Below, piece after piece: positions 1-8,457 of a stretch of 64,000 nt of DNA. Made by a program: the position numbers and the translations under genes. Where the stretch lies: positions 496,001-560,000 of the forward strand of contig NZ_JACIDY010000001.1 in NCBI RefSeq assembly GCF_014196615.1, read 5' to 3'. The DNA is from Novosphingobium fluoreni. Its GTDB lineage: Bacteria; Pseudomonadota; Alphaproteobacteria; Sphingomonadales; Sphingomonadaceae. The notes below the pieces were generated by a model. That model ran no database searches. It was not told the DNA's origin and worked only from the letters and a program-made list of their open reading frames with translations. The stretch's first letter is position 1; every line of letters begins with the position of its first letter.

Positions 1-1877
1 TCGGTCGCGGTCCAGCACATCTCCTTGATCGCCAGTTCGAGGCCCTCGGCCCCGGACTTCGCATCCCAGGTGATGTCGATCGTCTGCGTGCGGAACGCGC
101 CGTCCAGCGCGGATTCCACCGAACGGATCTTGGCCAGATCCTCGTCGGTCAGGATCGGCTGGCTGACTTCCAGGCGCTTGTGCGTGCCGGCGACGTGGCC
201 GAGCAGGTTGGGACGCGGGCCGATCATCGACACCAGGCTCATCACCAATTCCTCGCGGATCGGGTCGATCGGCGGGTTGGTGACCTGGGCGAAGTTCTGC
301 TTGAAATAGTCGTAGACCAGGCGCGACTTTCGGCTGAGCACCGCGATCGGGGTGTCGGTACCCATCGAGCCGATCGGATCGTCGGCGTTGACGGCCATAG
401 GCTCCAGGAAGCGGCTGATGTCTTCCTGGGTATAGCCGAACGCCTGTTGGCGATCGAGCAAAGTACCCGTAGGCTCCGGCAGCTCGGTCAGCTCGGATTC
501 GATCACGTCCAGGTCTTCCAGTTTGTACTGGGCCTGATCGAGCCACTTCTGGTACGGCTCTTCGGACGCGAGTTGGTTCTTCAGTTCCTCATCCTCGATG
601 ATGCGGCCCTGCTCGAAGTCGATCAGCAGCATGCGTCCCGGTTGGAGACGCCACTTGCGAACGATGTTGTCTTCCTTGATCGGCAGCACGCCGCTCTCGG
701 ACGCCATGACGCACAGATCGTCGTCAGTAACGAGGAAGCGCGCGGGGCGCAGGCCGTTGCGGTCCAGCGTGGCGCCGATCTGGCGGCCATCGGTGAAGGC
801 GACGGCGGCGGGGCCGTCCCACGGCTCCATCAGCGCGGCATGATACTCGTAGAACGCGCGGCGTTCAGGCGTCATCAGCGCGTTGCCGGCCCACGCCTCG
901 GGGATGAGCATCATCATCGCATGGGACAGGCTGTAGCCGCCCGCGAGCAACAGCTCGAACGCGTTGTCGAGGCAGGCGGTGTCCGACTGGCCATGCGGGA
1001 TCAGCGGCCACATCTTGTCGAGATCGGCGCCCAGCAGGTCCGATTCCAGCGTGCGGCGGCGCGCGTTCATCCAGTTCACGTTGCCGCGCACGGTGTTGAT
1101 CTCACCATTGTGCGCCATGAAGCGATAAGGGTGCGCAAGCTTCCAGCTGGGGAAGGTGTTCGTGCTGAACCGCTGGTGGACCAGGCCGAGTGCGGAAACG
1201 CAATCTGGGTTGCGCAGATCGTCGTAGAACGAGCCTACCTGCGTCGCCAGCAAAAGCCCCTTGTACACGATCGTGCGGGTGGAGAAGCTGGGCATATACA
1301 GCTCGGTCAAGCCAGGAAGCCCGTGCTTTTCGGCCATTTGCGCCAGCGGGTTCTGCGTCTGCTTGCGGATAGCGAGCAGCTTGCGCTCGAACGCGTCCTG
1401 GTCCGCACAGTTGGAGCCGCGCGCGACGAAGCACTGGCGGATCACCGGCATCGATTCGATCACGGCCTTGCCCAGCCCGTCGAGCGTGACGGGAACGTCA
1501 CGCCAGCCGATCAGGCTCTGGCCTTCCTTCTTGATGAACTTTTCGAAGATCTGCGTGATCAGATCGCGGCTGGCCTGGTCCTGCGGCATGAAGCACATGG
1601 CGACGGCATAGTCGCCCGGTTGCGGCAGGGTCAGGCCTTCGCCGTCCGCCCACTTGCGGAACAACGCGTCCGGCGTCTGGATCAGGATGCCCGCGCCATC
1701 GCCCAGCAACGGATCGGCGCCCACCGCGCCGCGGTGGTCCAGGTTTTTCAGAATCTCCAGCGCCTGCGATACGATGGCGTGCGATTTGGTGCCTTTAATA
1801 TGGGCGACGAAGCCCACACCACATGCATCATGCTCATTACGCGCGTCGTAGAGGCCCTGGGGCTTCGGAAATCCCAT
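1..1877 (-). CDS. gltB: Glutamate synthase large subunit, 5' part (runs off left edge)
   Basis: This is the large (GOGAT) subunit, which makes glutamate from glutamine and 2-oxoglutarate with NADPH and the small subunit. About 625 N-terminal residues are visible; the usual length is near 1500. The start at 1877 reads MGFPKPQGLY, and the class II glutamine amidotransferase nucleophile is Cys19 in DACGVGF, so an 18-residue propeptide should be cleaved. The amidotransferase domain fills roughly residues 19-430 with the family hallmarks HRGAVGADP, QRFSTNTFPSW, HNGEINTVRGN and RNGLRPAR, and the central domain begins after it. An AGGA lies upstream of the ATG. The next upstream gene on the same strand is the membrane protein at 2151-3536. 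The long opposite-strand reading frame here is antisense. Confidence 0.95.
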   Translation of the reverse strand, partial: MGFPKPQGLYDARNEHDACGVGFVAHIKGTKSHAIVSQALEILKNLDHRGAVGADPLLGDGAGILIQTPDALFRKWADGEGLTLPQPGDYAVAMCFMPQDQASRDLITQIFEKFIKKEGQSLIGWRDVPVTLDGLGKAVIESMPVIRQCFVARGSNCADQDAFERKLLAIRKQTQNPLAQMAEKHGLPGLTELYMPSFSTRTIVYKGLLLATQVGSFYDDLRNPDCVSALGLVHQRFSTNTFPSWKLAHPYRFMAHNGEINTVRGNVNWMNARRRTLESDLLGADLDKMWPLIPHGQSDTACLDNAFELLLAGGYSLSHAMMMLIPEAWAGNALMTPERRAFYEYHAALMEPWDGPAAVAFTDGRQIGATLDRNGLRPARFLVTDDDLCVMASESGVLPIKEDNIVRKWRLQPGRMLLIDFEQGRIIEDEELKNQLASEEPYQKWLDQAQYKLEDLDVIESELTELPEPTGTLLDRQQAFGYTQEDISRFLEPMAVNADDPIGSMGTDTPIAVLSRKSRLVYDYFKQNFAQVTNPPIDPIREELVMSLVSMIGPRPNLLGHVAGTHKRLEVSQPILTDEDLAKIRSVESALDGAFRTQTIDITWDAKSGAEGLELAIKEMCWTAT

Positions 1878-2150
1878 CGATAAATACCCGTCCTGTCATT
1901 TGCCGGGTCATCCCTGCCTGATGATCTTTTCCGCCACGACCTTTCCGGTCGTTGACGAAGATCGCGAATCGCGGTGGTGCGACGCGCGGCAGGTTGGCCC
2001 GAATGTCTCCCATGACGATTACGGGCAATATTTGCAACTGCGAAGCCCGCCTTCCGGGCACGATCGCTATCGGGAAAGCGGCGAACCGCGTGATTTTCTT
2101 ACGTGAGCCGAGAGGGATAGTGGAAGCTGACAGGCCAGCAGGATCGCGTT

Positions 2151-3536
2151 TCAGGCCGCTCCGCTCATCCGTTGCAACGTCGCCAAGGCATCGCGCAAGG
2201 CTTGCTCGGTCCGATCCGTTTCGCGATTGCGAGATGCCGGCGCGTCGAAAGCCCGCACATTCGATGTCGCCGCTTCGCCTTGGGGTGGCGTTGGCAGCGG
2301 GGTGGAGCGGGTCAGGCCGCGCAGGGAGGTATATCCCGAAGCCAGGATATCTTCGCCCTCTGCCATATCATCCGGAGCGACAGGGGCGCCGATGAAGCGC
2401 GGTGCGACGGCGCCGGGCACTGCCTCGTCGCCATGGTTTGGCTGCGAACGCACGGCGCGCAGCCCGAATGGCGCATCTCCTTCCGTTAAGATCGACGCCT
2501 TGGCGGCTGCGGCAGCCAACAAAGCCGCAGCGGCTTCGCGGCGACGCGCGATCGTCAACGCCAGGCGCTCCAGCAGTTCGATGTGGGAGAGATCGTCCAG
2601 CGGGGCATTGGCGAGGCGCTCTGCGGCACTGGCGGGAATCGGTCGCGAAGTAGCGCGCGGGGGCGCCGCCGATACGGTTGATTGTTCGATCTCGGGCTCA
2701 GGTGCAACCTCCGGCTCAGGCTCGATCGCGGCGACCTCGGGCTGACGCTCTACCTCCGATGCGACTGCTGCGGGCGTGGCCTCGGCGGTGAGCGGTTCAT
2801 CTTCGATCCGGGGCAACAGTTCGAAGCCCGGCTTGGGGATCGGCGCGGTATCCTCGTCATGCGGCTCGATCGTTGCGGCGCGGCCAAAGTGCAGACGCGA
2901 TGGTTCCGGAGTGGCTGACAGCTCAACTTCCGCCAAGGGCTTGGCGGAGCGCTTGCGCAGCGGCTGCCACTCTTCCTCTTCCAACGCGGCGTCGAAGCTG
3001 GCGATCTCAAGATCGGCCACTTTCAGGATCGGCGAAGTGCCCGGCAGCGGCGCGTCTTCCGTTGCTGCGATCGGCTCAGCCGGAGCGGGCAGGAGCTGGC
3101 GGCGGCGCACAGTGGGCAGGGGGAGTTCCTCCTCATCCGCCAGTGCATCGGTGTCGGCTTCAGGCTCCGACTTGCCGAACTTGGTGACAGGCGATTCGGC
3201 TTCGGGTGTAGCGCCGGCTTGGCGACGGCGCGTGGCGGCAGGCTTGGGGGCAGACCGTGTCAGCACACGGGCAACGACGCCGCCGACCATGCAACCGATG
3301 CCCGTCATCAACAGAGCCAGCAGGACGCGCATGGTATTGCCCAGCGGCGGTGCGGCCATGGGGATCACCCGATCGATTCCGGCGACGAGCACGATATGTT
3401 CGATCAGCGAAGAGCGAATCGCGATGCTGGACAGGCCGAACAGCGCGCCGAACCAGAGAAGCACGGTGACCGGGAATAGCGGATGGCTGGTCAACGGCGG
3501 CGTTGCGGCCGGTTTCCTGCGCTTTGTCTCGGTCAC
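2151..3536 (-). CDS. Membrane-anchored protein with long acidic low-complexity tail, function unknown
   Basis: I do not recognise a named family. The 461-residue protein has two hydrophobic segments near residues 18-42 and 66-92. It then has a basic stretch (ATRRRQ) and about 350 residues of Glu/Pro/Ala-rich sequence that is probably disordered. A short helix-forming, Ala-rich segment (residues about 305-350) and an extreme C-terminal helix (EQALRDALATLQRM) are the only parts that look folded. The topology suggests a large cytoplasmic tail tethered to the inner membrane, as in scaffold or cell-envelope proteins. It is read in the same direction as gltB, 273 bp upstream. The calling strand is supported by charge pattern and codon use; function is not inferable. 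Confidence 0.7.
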   Translation of the reverse strand: MTETKRRKPAATPPLTSHPLFPVTVLLWFGALFGLSSIAIRSSLIEHIVLVAGIDRVIPMAAPPLGNTMRVLLALLMTGIGCMVGGVVARVLTRSAPKPAATRRRQAGATPEAESPVTKFGKSEPEADTDALADEEELPLPTVRRRQLLPAPAEPIAATEDAPLPGTSPILKVADLEIASFDAALEEEEWQPLRKRSAKPLAEVELSATPEPSRLHFGRAATIEPHDEDTAPIPKPGFELLPRIEDEPLTAEATPAAVASEVERQPEVAAIEPEPEVAPEPEIEQSTVSAAPPRATSRPIPASAAERLANAPLDDLSHIELLERLALTIARRREAAAALLAAAAAKASILTEGDAPFGLRAVRSQPNHGDEAVPGAVAPRFIGAPVAPDDMAEGEDILASGYTSLRGLTRSTPLPTPPQGEAATSNVRAFDAPASRNRETDRTEQALRDALATLQRMSGAA

Positions 3537-3590
3537 GGTCTTACCCCATTCCTGTTTCTGCGCGACCCCGCTTCTTGCCCGAATCGTCTA

Positions 3591-4835
3591 TCAGGCGGCT
3601 GCTCCCAGGCGGGTTCTGGCATTCAGGCCTAGGAGCGTTTGGTAAACAACTTCATAACGCTCCGCATTGCGCGCCCAGTCGTGGCTGATCTCGACGTGGC
3701 GATGCCCTGCGGCCCGGAACGCGGGCCAGCGCTGGCGATGGGTCAGCAGCGAGGCGAGCGCCCCGGCGCAGGCCTGCGGATCGTCCGGCGCGAACAGGCG
3801 TCCGGTCACTCCATCTTCGACCAGTTCGCGGTGACCACCGACGTTCGAGGCGCAGACGATCTTGCCCTGCGCCATGGATTCGAGGGGCTTGAGCGGCGTT
3901 ACCAGATCGGTCAGGCGGCTGTGCTTGCGCGGATAGGCCAGGATATCGGTGAGCGCGTAGTAGCGGTCCACCTGATCATGCGGCACACGGCCGACGAAAC
4001 GGATCGCCTGTGCCGCCGGGGACGCGGTGGCTTGGGCGCGCAAGGCCTGTTCGCACGGGCCGCCGCCGACCAGCAGCAGGCGTGCCTCGGGGTGAGAGCG
4101 AACGAGCGTGGCCATCGCCTCGATCAGGACGTCGAGGCCTTCGTAATCGTAGAAGCTGCCGATAAAGCCCACCACCGGTCGCAGCGCGCCGGTTTCGTCC
4201 ACGAGGTCCAATTCGCGGGCGAGCGCCATGTCAGGCGCGGGCGGCTCGCCGAACAGCGACAGATCGACGCCGTTGGGCACCACCGAGATCCGCTTGGGCG
4301 CAACGCCACGGGCGATCAGGTCGCCGCGCAGGCCCTCGCAAATGGTGACGATGGCATCGGCATGGCGGACGACGGAGTTCTCCAGCCGCCGCGTCAGGCG
4401 ATAGCGCAACGAGCCTTCGCGCGTGGCCAGGTTGCCCACGGCGGCGTCCTCCCAAAACGCGCGAATTTCATAGACCAGCGGAATGTCCTGCCGCCGCGCC
4501 ACGCGCAGCGCCGCCTGCCCGCAAAGCGCGGGGGAGTGGGCGTGGATGATGTCGGGCCGCCAATCCTCCACGATCCGCTCGATCGCGTCGGCGAACAGGC
4601 CCACCTCCCGCCATTCGCGCAAGCCGGCAGGGCCGGTGGCCTGCCCGAGCGTGCGGTGAAACAGCAGGCCGTCCGCTTCCTCCGCCACGGCGCTGGGCTG
4701 GGTGTGGCGCAGACCGGTGATGCCGCGCACCTCGATCCCCAGACGCTGCTGCGCCTTCAGGATGGCGCGCGTGCGGAAGGTATAGCCGCTGTGCATCGGC
4801 AGCGAATGGTCGAGGACGTGGAGCACTCTTATCAT
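3591..4835 (-). CDS. GT4 glycosyltransferase, exosortase-A-associated (Daro_2409-like)
   Basis: This 414-residue GT-B glycosyltransferase should transfer a sugar from a nucleotide donor to a lipid-linked or glycan acceptor at the cytoplasmic face of the membrane. The N-terminus (HVLDHSLPMHSGYTFRT) matches what I know of the PEP-CTERM/exosortase-A-associated glycosyltransferase family typified by Daro_2409. The donor-binding half is recognisable from VPNGVD near residues 186-191, VGFIGSFYDYEGLD, and PLKPLE with Glu319. It sits head to head with the O-glycan ligase-like gene at 5058, which belongs to the same system. No exosortase or PEP-CTERM substrate is visible nearby. Confidence 0.88.
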   Translation of the reverse strand: MIRVLHVLDHSLPMHSGYTFRTRAILKAQQRLGIEVRGITGLRHTQPSAVAEEADGLLFHRTLGQATGPAGLREWREVGLFADAIERIVEDWRPDIIHAHSPALCGQAALRVARRQDIPLVYEIRAFWEDAAVGNLATREGSLRYRLTRRLENSVVRHADAIVTICEGLRGDLIARGVAPKRISVVPNGVDLSLFGEPPAPDMALARELDLVDETGALRPVVGFIGSFYDYEGLDVLIEAMATLVRSHPEARLLLVGGGPCEQALRAQATASPAAQAIRFVGRVPHDQVDRYYALTDILAYPRKHSRLTDLVTPLKPLESMAQGKIVCASNVGGHRELVEDGVTGRLFAPDDPQACAGALASLLTHRQRWPAFRAAGHRHVEISHDWARNAERYEVVYQTLLGLNARTRLGAAA

Positions 4836-4899
4836 GCGCCAACCTTTGCCACAGGAACGCTTAACGCGCCGTCAACCCCGTCCGGCTATCGCAGCGGAC

Positions 4900-5061
4900 A
4901 TGGTCGATATGTTCGCCTTGTCCGTAGCGCATGGGCTGCTGGTGCTGGCCGGCATACGGCTGTTCCTGCGCGATGATCTCGACCGTGAGGGTGAGGCGAA
5001 GAAGCCCTTCGGAGGGTTTCGCAAGGCCAGGCCAGTCGACGATACGGACCCGCGCCCGTGA
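4900..5061 (+). CDS. Putative small single-pass membrane protein upstream of O-glycan ligase
   Basis: This small open frame encodes 53 residues: a hydrophobic helix (FALSVAHGLLVLAGIRLFL, residues about 5-23) followed by a charged tail rich in Asp, Lys and Arg. Its stop codon overlaps the GTG start of the ligase gene in a GTGA arrangement, which favours translational coupling and is the main reason to believe it. A second possible start lies three codons in, at 4909. The ribosome binding site is weak. No family is recognised. Confidence 0.4.
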   Translation: MVDMFALSVAHGLLVLAGIRLFLRDDLDREGEAKKPFGGFRKARPVDDTDPRP

Positions 5062-6428
5062 TCGATCTTTGCCTCACCGCCTTTCTGTGCCTCTATCTGG
5101 CATTGGGGTTGAAGCGCCCGTTCCTGTGGGTGCTGGCATATCTCTATGTCGATATCCTTGCGCCGCAGGTGATCTCATGGGGCATTCTGTCCCACCTGCC
5201 GACATCGCTGATCTTCTTCACCGCCTCGTTCGCCGGCTGGTTGCTGCTGGATGACAAGAGCGATTCACGTTTTACCTTCCGCCAGTTCCTGATCGTCCTG
5301 CTGCTGCTGTATTGCGCCTATTCGACGATCACCGCCGACTTTCCGGTGGAAGCGGCGGCTAAATGGTCTTGGGTGTGGAAGGCGCTAATCTTCGCGATCT
5401 TCCTGCCGCTGACCCTGCGCACCCGCCTTAGGATCGAGGCGGTGATCCTGGTGATGGTGCTGGCGGCCAGCGCGATCATCATCGACGGTGCGATCAAGAC
5501 GCTGGGCGGCGGCGGCGGCTATGGCGCGCTGCGCTTCTTCGTGGATAACAACACCGGGCTTTACGAAGGCTCCATCATCAGCTGCGTTGCCATCGCGATC
5601 ATCCCGCTGATCCTTTGGCTGGCCCGGCATGGCACGGTCTTCCCGTCCGACTGGCGGGTCTGGACCTTCGCGGTCGCGCTGATCTTTTCCTGCGCCCTGA
5701 TCCCGATCGGCACCCAGGCGCGTACCGGGCTGGTCTGCCTGGGCATTCTGGCGGTGCTCTATTTGCGCACGGCCAAGCACCGATTCCTGATCATGGCGTT
5801 GATGGCAGGGTCTGTCGCACTGGCGGTGCCGTTCCTGCCGGCTTCTTACACCGCGCGGATGGGCACGATCGAAAACAACCAGTCAGACAAGTCCGCAAGC
5901 ACGCGCCTGGCGGTGTGGAAGTGGACGCTGGGCTATGTCGGCGATCATCCCTTCGGTGGCGGCTTCGAAGCGTATCTCGGCAACTCGCTGCGCTTCGAGA
6001 CGGTGCAGGCGCAGACCAGCGGCAATACCACGATACTCGTCACCCAGACGCAGGAGGATGGCAGCCGCGCGTTCCACTCCAGCTATTTCGAGATGCTGGG
6101 CGAGCAGGGCATCCCGGGGCTGCTGATCTGGCTGACGCTGCAGATCTCCGGTCTGATCCAGATGGAGATCCTGCGCCGTCGCTGGAAGAAACGCACTGGA
6201 CCGGATGAACAATGGCAAGCCCCGCTGGCGGTTTCACTCCAGCTGGCGCAAGTGATCTACTTGTTCGGATCTCTGTTCGTGGGCATCGCCTTCCAGCCCT
6301 TCATCCTAATGCTGATCGGCGTGCAATGCGGGTTGTGGAGCTATCTGGGGCGAGTGGAGCCCAAGCTGGCCGGCCGCATCATGCAGCGTCCGCCGATGCG
6401 CCCCGGCGTGGCTGCTGTCACCGCCTGA
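5058..6428 (+). CDS. O-antigen ligase-like membrane protein, exosortase-A-associated (PEP_O_lig_1 type)
   Basis: This polytopic membrane protein of 456 residues belongs to the O-antigen ligase/polymerase superfamily. The N-terminal half (about residues 1-190) resembles the DUF5935 region of the probable O-glycosylation ligases found with exosortase A. The C-terminal half has the Wzy_C-like periplasmic loop with STRLAVWKW (Arg283), GDHPFGGG and HSSYFEMLGEQGIPG (from His340). Around ten transmembrane helices are visible. The start is GTG, overlapping the stop of the small upstream frame. Together with the divergent glycosyltransferase at 3591-4835 it suggests attachment or polymerisation of an exported glycan, perhaps on PEP-CTERM proteins; that substrate is inferred only from family context. 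Confidence 0.88.
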   Translation: MIDLCLTAFLCLYLALGLKRPFLWVLAYLYVDILAPQVISWGILSHLPTSLIFFTASFAGWLLLDDKSDSRFTFRQFLIVLLLLYCAYSTITADFPVEAAAKWSWVWKALIFAIFLPLTLRTRLRIEAVILVMVLAASAIIIDGAIKTLGGGGGYGALRFFVDNNTGLYEGSIISCVAIAIIPLILWLARHGTVFPSDWRVWTFAVALIFSCALIPIGTQARTGLVCLGILAVLYLRTAKHRFLIMALMAGSVALAVPFLPASYTARMGTIENNQSDKSASTRLAVWKWTLGYVGDHPFGGGFEAYLGNSLRFETVQAQTSGNTTILVTQTQEDGSRAFHSSYFEMLGEQGIPGLLIWLTLQISGLIQMEILRRRWKKRTGPDEQWQAPLAVSLQLAQVIYLFGSLFVGIAFQPFILMLIGVQCGLWSYLGRVEPKLAGRIMQRPPMRPGVAAVTA

Positions 6429-6500
6429 GCGGGGCGGCGTTCAGTTTTTCAAAAAAATCAACAAACCACGCCGTTACCCCGGTTGGCCGTTTACATGCAA

Positions 6501-6533
6501 TTAACCTTTAATCTTCATACGTCCTATGGTTAA
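6501..6533. promoter_or_regulatory. Candidate CtrA-binding half-sites upstream of ctrA
   Basis: TTAACC lies at 6501-6506, and 6526-6533 reads ATGGTTAA, whose complement TTAACCAT is the half-site form of the alphaproteobacterial CtrA motif. Both fall in the spacer ahead of ctrA, where autoregulation would act. The full TTAA-N7-TTAA spacing is not present, so this is a tentative call. Confidence 0.4.
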
Positions 6534-6599
6534 TTCACGGCAGCACTCACGCACTTAGCTGGTGGGTCGCACCGTCCGGGGCAACCAAAGGATAATCGA

Positions 6600-7295
6600 A
6601 TGCGTGTGCTGTTGATCGAGGACGAGCCGACAACCGCCCGAGCTATCGAGCTCATGCTGTCGGCCGAGGGCTTCAATGTATATTCTACGGACCTGGGCGA
6701 AGAGGGCCTCGATCTGGGTAAGCTGTATGATTACGACATCATCCTGCTCGACCTGAATCTGCCTGACATGCATGGTTACGATGTGCTGAAGAAACTGCGG
6801 GTCGCCAAGGTGCAGACCCCGGTTCTGATCCTGTCGGGCATTTCCGAGATGGATAGCAAGGTGCGTTCGTTCGGTTTCGGAGCGGACGATTACGTCACCA
6901 AGCCGTTTCACCGCGAAGAACTGATCGCCCGCATCCACGCCGTGGTGCGCCGTTCGAAGGGCCACTCGCAGTCGGTGATCAAGACCGGCAAGCTGATCGT
7001 CAACCTCGATGCCAAGACCGTCGAAGTGGATAGCGCCCGTGTTCACTTGACCGGCAAGGAGTACGCCATGCTGGAGCTGCTTTCGCTCCGCAAGGGCACC
7101 ACGCTGACCAAGGAAATGTTCCTGAACCACCTCTACGGCGGCATGGACGAGCCTGAGCTGAAGATCATCGACGTTTTCATCTGCAAGCTGCGCAAGAAGC
7201 TCGCCCACGCTTGCGGTGGCGCGAACTACATCGAAACCGTCTGGGGCCGCGGCTACGTTCTGCGCGATCCGGACGAGCAGGACGTGGCGGCCTGA
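6600..7295 (+). CDS. ctrA: Cell-cycle response regulator CtrA
   Basis: CtrA is an OmpR/PhoB-type response regulator and the master regulator of cell cycle, motility and envelope genes in Alphaproteobacteria, normally phosphorylated through the CckA-ChpT relay. The 231-residue protein has a receiver domain (residues about 1-118) with acidic residues E7, D8 and E9, phospho-acceptor Asp51 in LLDLNLP and Lys101 in DDYVTKPF. A winged-helix DNA-binding domain follows (about 125-225) with the signature [14 protein letters not shown] and [11 protein letters not shown]. The ending DVAA is also typical. A monocistronic layout is suggested by the hairpin downstream. Candidate CtrA sites upstream imply autoregulation. 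Confidence 0.96.
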   Translation: MRVLLIEDEPTTARAIELMLSAEGFNVYSTDLGEEGLDLGKLYDYDIILLDLNLPDMHGYDVLKKLRVAKVQTPVLILSGISEMDSKVRSFGFGADDYVTKPFHREELIARIHAVVRRSKGHSQSVIKTGKLIVNLDAKTVEVDSARVHLTGKEYAMLELLSLRKGTTLTKEMFLNHLYGGMDEPELKIIDVFICKLRKKLAHACGGANYIETVWGRGYVLRDPDEQDVAA

Positions 7296-7326
7296 TCCTA
7301 TCCGTTTCGTTGCGGGGGCAACACGA

Positions 7327-7366
7327 GGCGGCTCGTCCCACCTGGGGGGCGGGCCGCTTCTGTTTT
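7327..7366 (+). terminator. Probable terminator after ctrA
   Basis: A GC-rich imperfect hairpin (GCGGC at 7328-7332 pairing with GCCGC at 7353-7357, extended by CGTCCC and GGGGCG) is followed by TTCTGTTTT. It lies 32 bp after the ctrA stop. Confidence 0.55.
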
Positions 7367-7402
7367 AGCGCGGGCGGCGGTTCGGCGAAGAAGTAAGAAT
7401 TG

Positions 7403-7546
7403 GCGCGCAGAGGCGCGGAGGCGCAGAGAGGCTGCGCTTGCGGCGAAGCCGCCTTCTCCTTCGACGGTGCGTTTAGCCGAAGGCCTGAGTAGCGATGGGC
7501 CTGACGGCCAATCAGAACATCTCTGCGCCTCCGCGCCTCTGCGCGC
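7403..7546. repeat. 27-bp perfect inverted repeat bracketing 90 bp
   Basis: The arm at 7403-7429 (starting GCGCGCAGAGGCGCGGAGG) is repeated exactly in reverse complement at 7520-7546. The enclosed 90 bp has no convincing gene. Each arm is itself a run of near-repeats of GCGCAGAGGCGC. It sits between the ctrA terminator and rpmI in a 450-bp spacer that otherwise shows only the 5' leader of rpmI. It may be a palindromic repetitive element. Confidence 0.75.
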
Positions 7547-7746
7547 GAAATTCCTTTTCTCTTTCTTCTTTTCTCCGCGTCTTAGCGCCTTCGCCTGAAC
7601 CAAATCCTTGCTTTCCGCCCAGTACATCGCTAGGCGCGCGCACTTCAATCGGCACGATCGAACCTCCGTGATGGAGATTCGCGCGCCGGCCTGGCGAAAA
7701 GGGCTGCCAGGGCCGGTCGTACGTGTCCCCGACGAAGGAGACGAAA

Positions 7747-7950
7747 ATGCCCAAACTGAAGACCAAGAGCGGCGTGAAGAAGCGCTTCCGCCTCACCGCC
7801 ACCGGCAAGGTGAAGCACGGCGTCGTCGGCAAGCGCCACCGCCTTATCAGCCACAACGCCAAGTACATCCGCCAGAATCGCGGCACCGACGTCATCTCCG
7901 ACGCCGATGCGAAGACGATCAAGAAGTGGGCGCCCTACGGGCTGGGCTGA
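7747..7950 (+). CDS. rpmI: 50S ribosomal protein L35
   Basis: This small basic protein of the large ribosomal subunit is 67 residues, the family's normal length, with the hallmark [14 protein letters not shown] start and [18 protein letters not shown] in the middle. The ATG at 7747 is chosen over an in-frame start eight codons upstream because GGAGACGAAA provides a well-spaced Shine-Dalgarno and the protein family begins MPK. It is followed 17 bp later by rplT and then the pheST genes, an order common in bacteria, though infC is not next door here. Confidence 0.97.
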   Translation: MPKLKTKSGVKKRFRLTATGKVKHGVVGKRHRLISHNAKYIRQNRGTDVISDADAKTIKKWAPYGLG

Positions 7951-7967
7951 TTAGGAGCGCATAGAAC

Positions 7968-8327
7968 ATGAGCCGTATCAAACGGGGTGTCACCACCCGC
8001 GCCAAGCACAAGCGGATTCTCGATCAGGCCAAGGGCTATCGGGGCCGCCGCAAGAACACCATCCGCATCGCGCGCCAGGCCGTCGAAAAGGCCGGCCAGT
8101 ACGCGTATCGCGACCGCAAGGTTAAGAAGCGGACCTTCCGCGCTCTGTGGATCCAGCGCATCAACGCTGCCGTCCGCAACGAAGGCCTGACCTACTCGCA
8201 GTTCATCCACGGCGTGAAGCTCGCCGGCATCGAACTCGACCGCAAGACCATGGCGGATCTCGCCATGAACGAAGGCGGCGTGTTCAGCGCGGTGATCGCA
8301 CAGGCCAAGGCCGCGCTCCCCGCGTAA
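7968..8327 (+). CDS. rplT: 50S ribosomal protein L20
   Basis: L20 binds 23S rRNA early in assembly of the large subunit. The 119-residue protein has the full family pattern: [18 protein letters not shown] at the N-terminus, [20 protein letters not shown], and the C-terminal globular part with LWIQRINAA and [15 protein letters not shown]. It is read as one unit with rpmI, and a strong intrinsic terminator follows at 8355. Confidence 0.97.
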   Translation: MSRIKRGVTTRAKHKRILDQAKGYRGRRKNTIRIARQAVEKAGQYAYRDRKVKKRTFRALWIQRINAAVRNEGLTYSQFIHGVKLAGIELDRKTMADLAMNEGGVFSAVIAQAKAALPA

Positions 8328-8354
8328 GCGCGCTGGTTCAGCGAAACAGACAGG

Positions 8355-8390
8355 GGCGCGGGTGGTGTGAACTGCCCGCGCCTTTTCTGT
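8355..8390 (+). terminator. Intrinsic terminator after rplT
   Basis: An 8-bp perfect GC stem (GGCGCGGG at 8355-8362 with CCCGCGCC at 8375-8382) and a 12-nt loop are followed by TTTTCTGTTT. It separates rpmI-rplT from pheST and could act as a partial attenuator for pheST. Confidence 0.85.
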
Positions 8391-8457
8391 TTGTCCTCCC
8401 CATTTGCGATTCGGCCGCAGCCGTCTAAGAGCGCGGCTCGCGATAAAACGAAGGCAG

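Noticed and set aside
180..1883. 567-codon plus-strand open frame
   Set aside because: It is antisense to gltB, whose minus-strand translation shows all glutamate synthase motifs. The frame is a by-product of high GC.
3639..4976. 445-codon plus-strand open frame
   Set aside because: Antisense to the GT4 gene with intact GT motifs.
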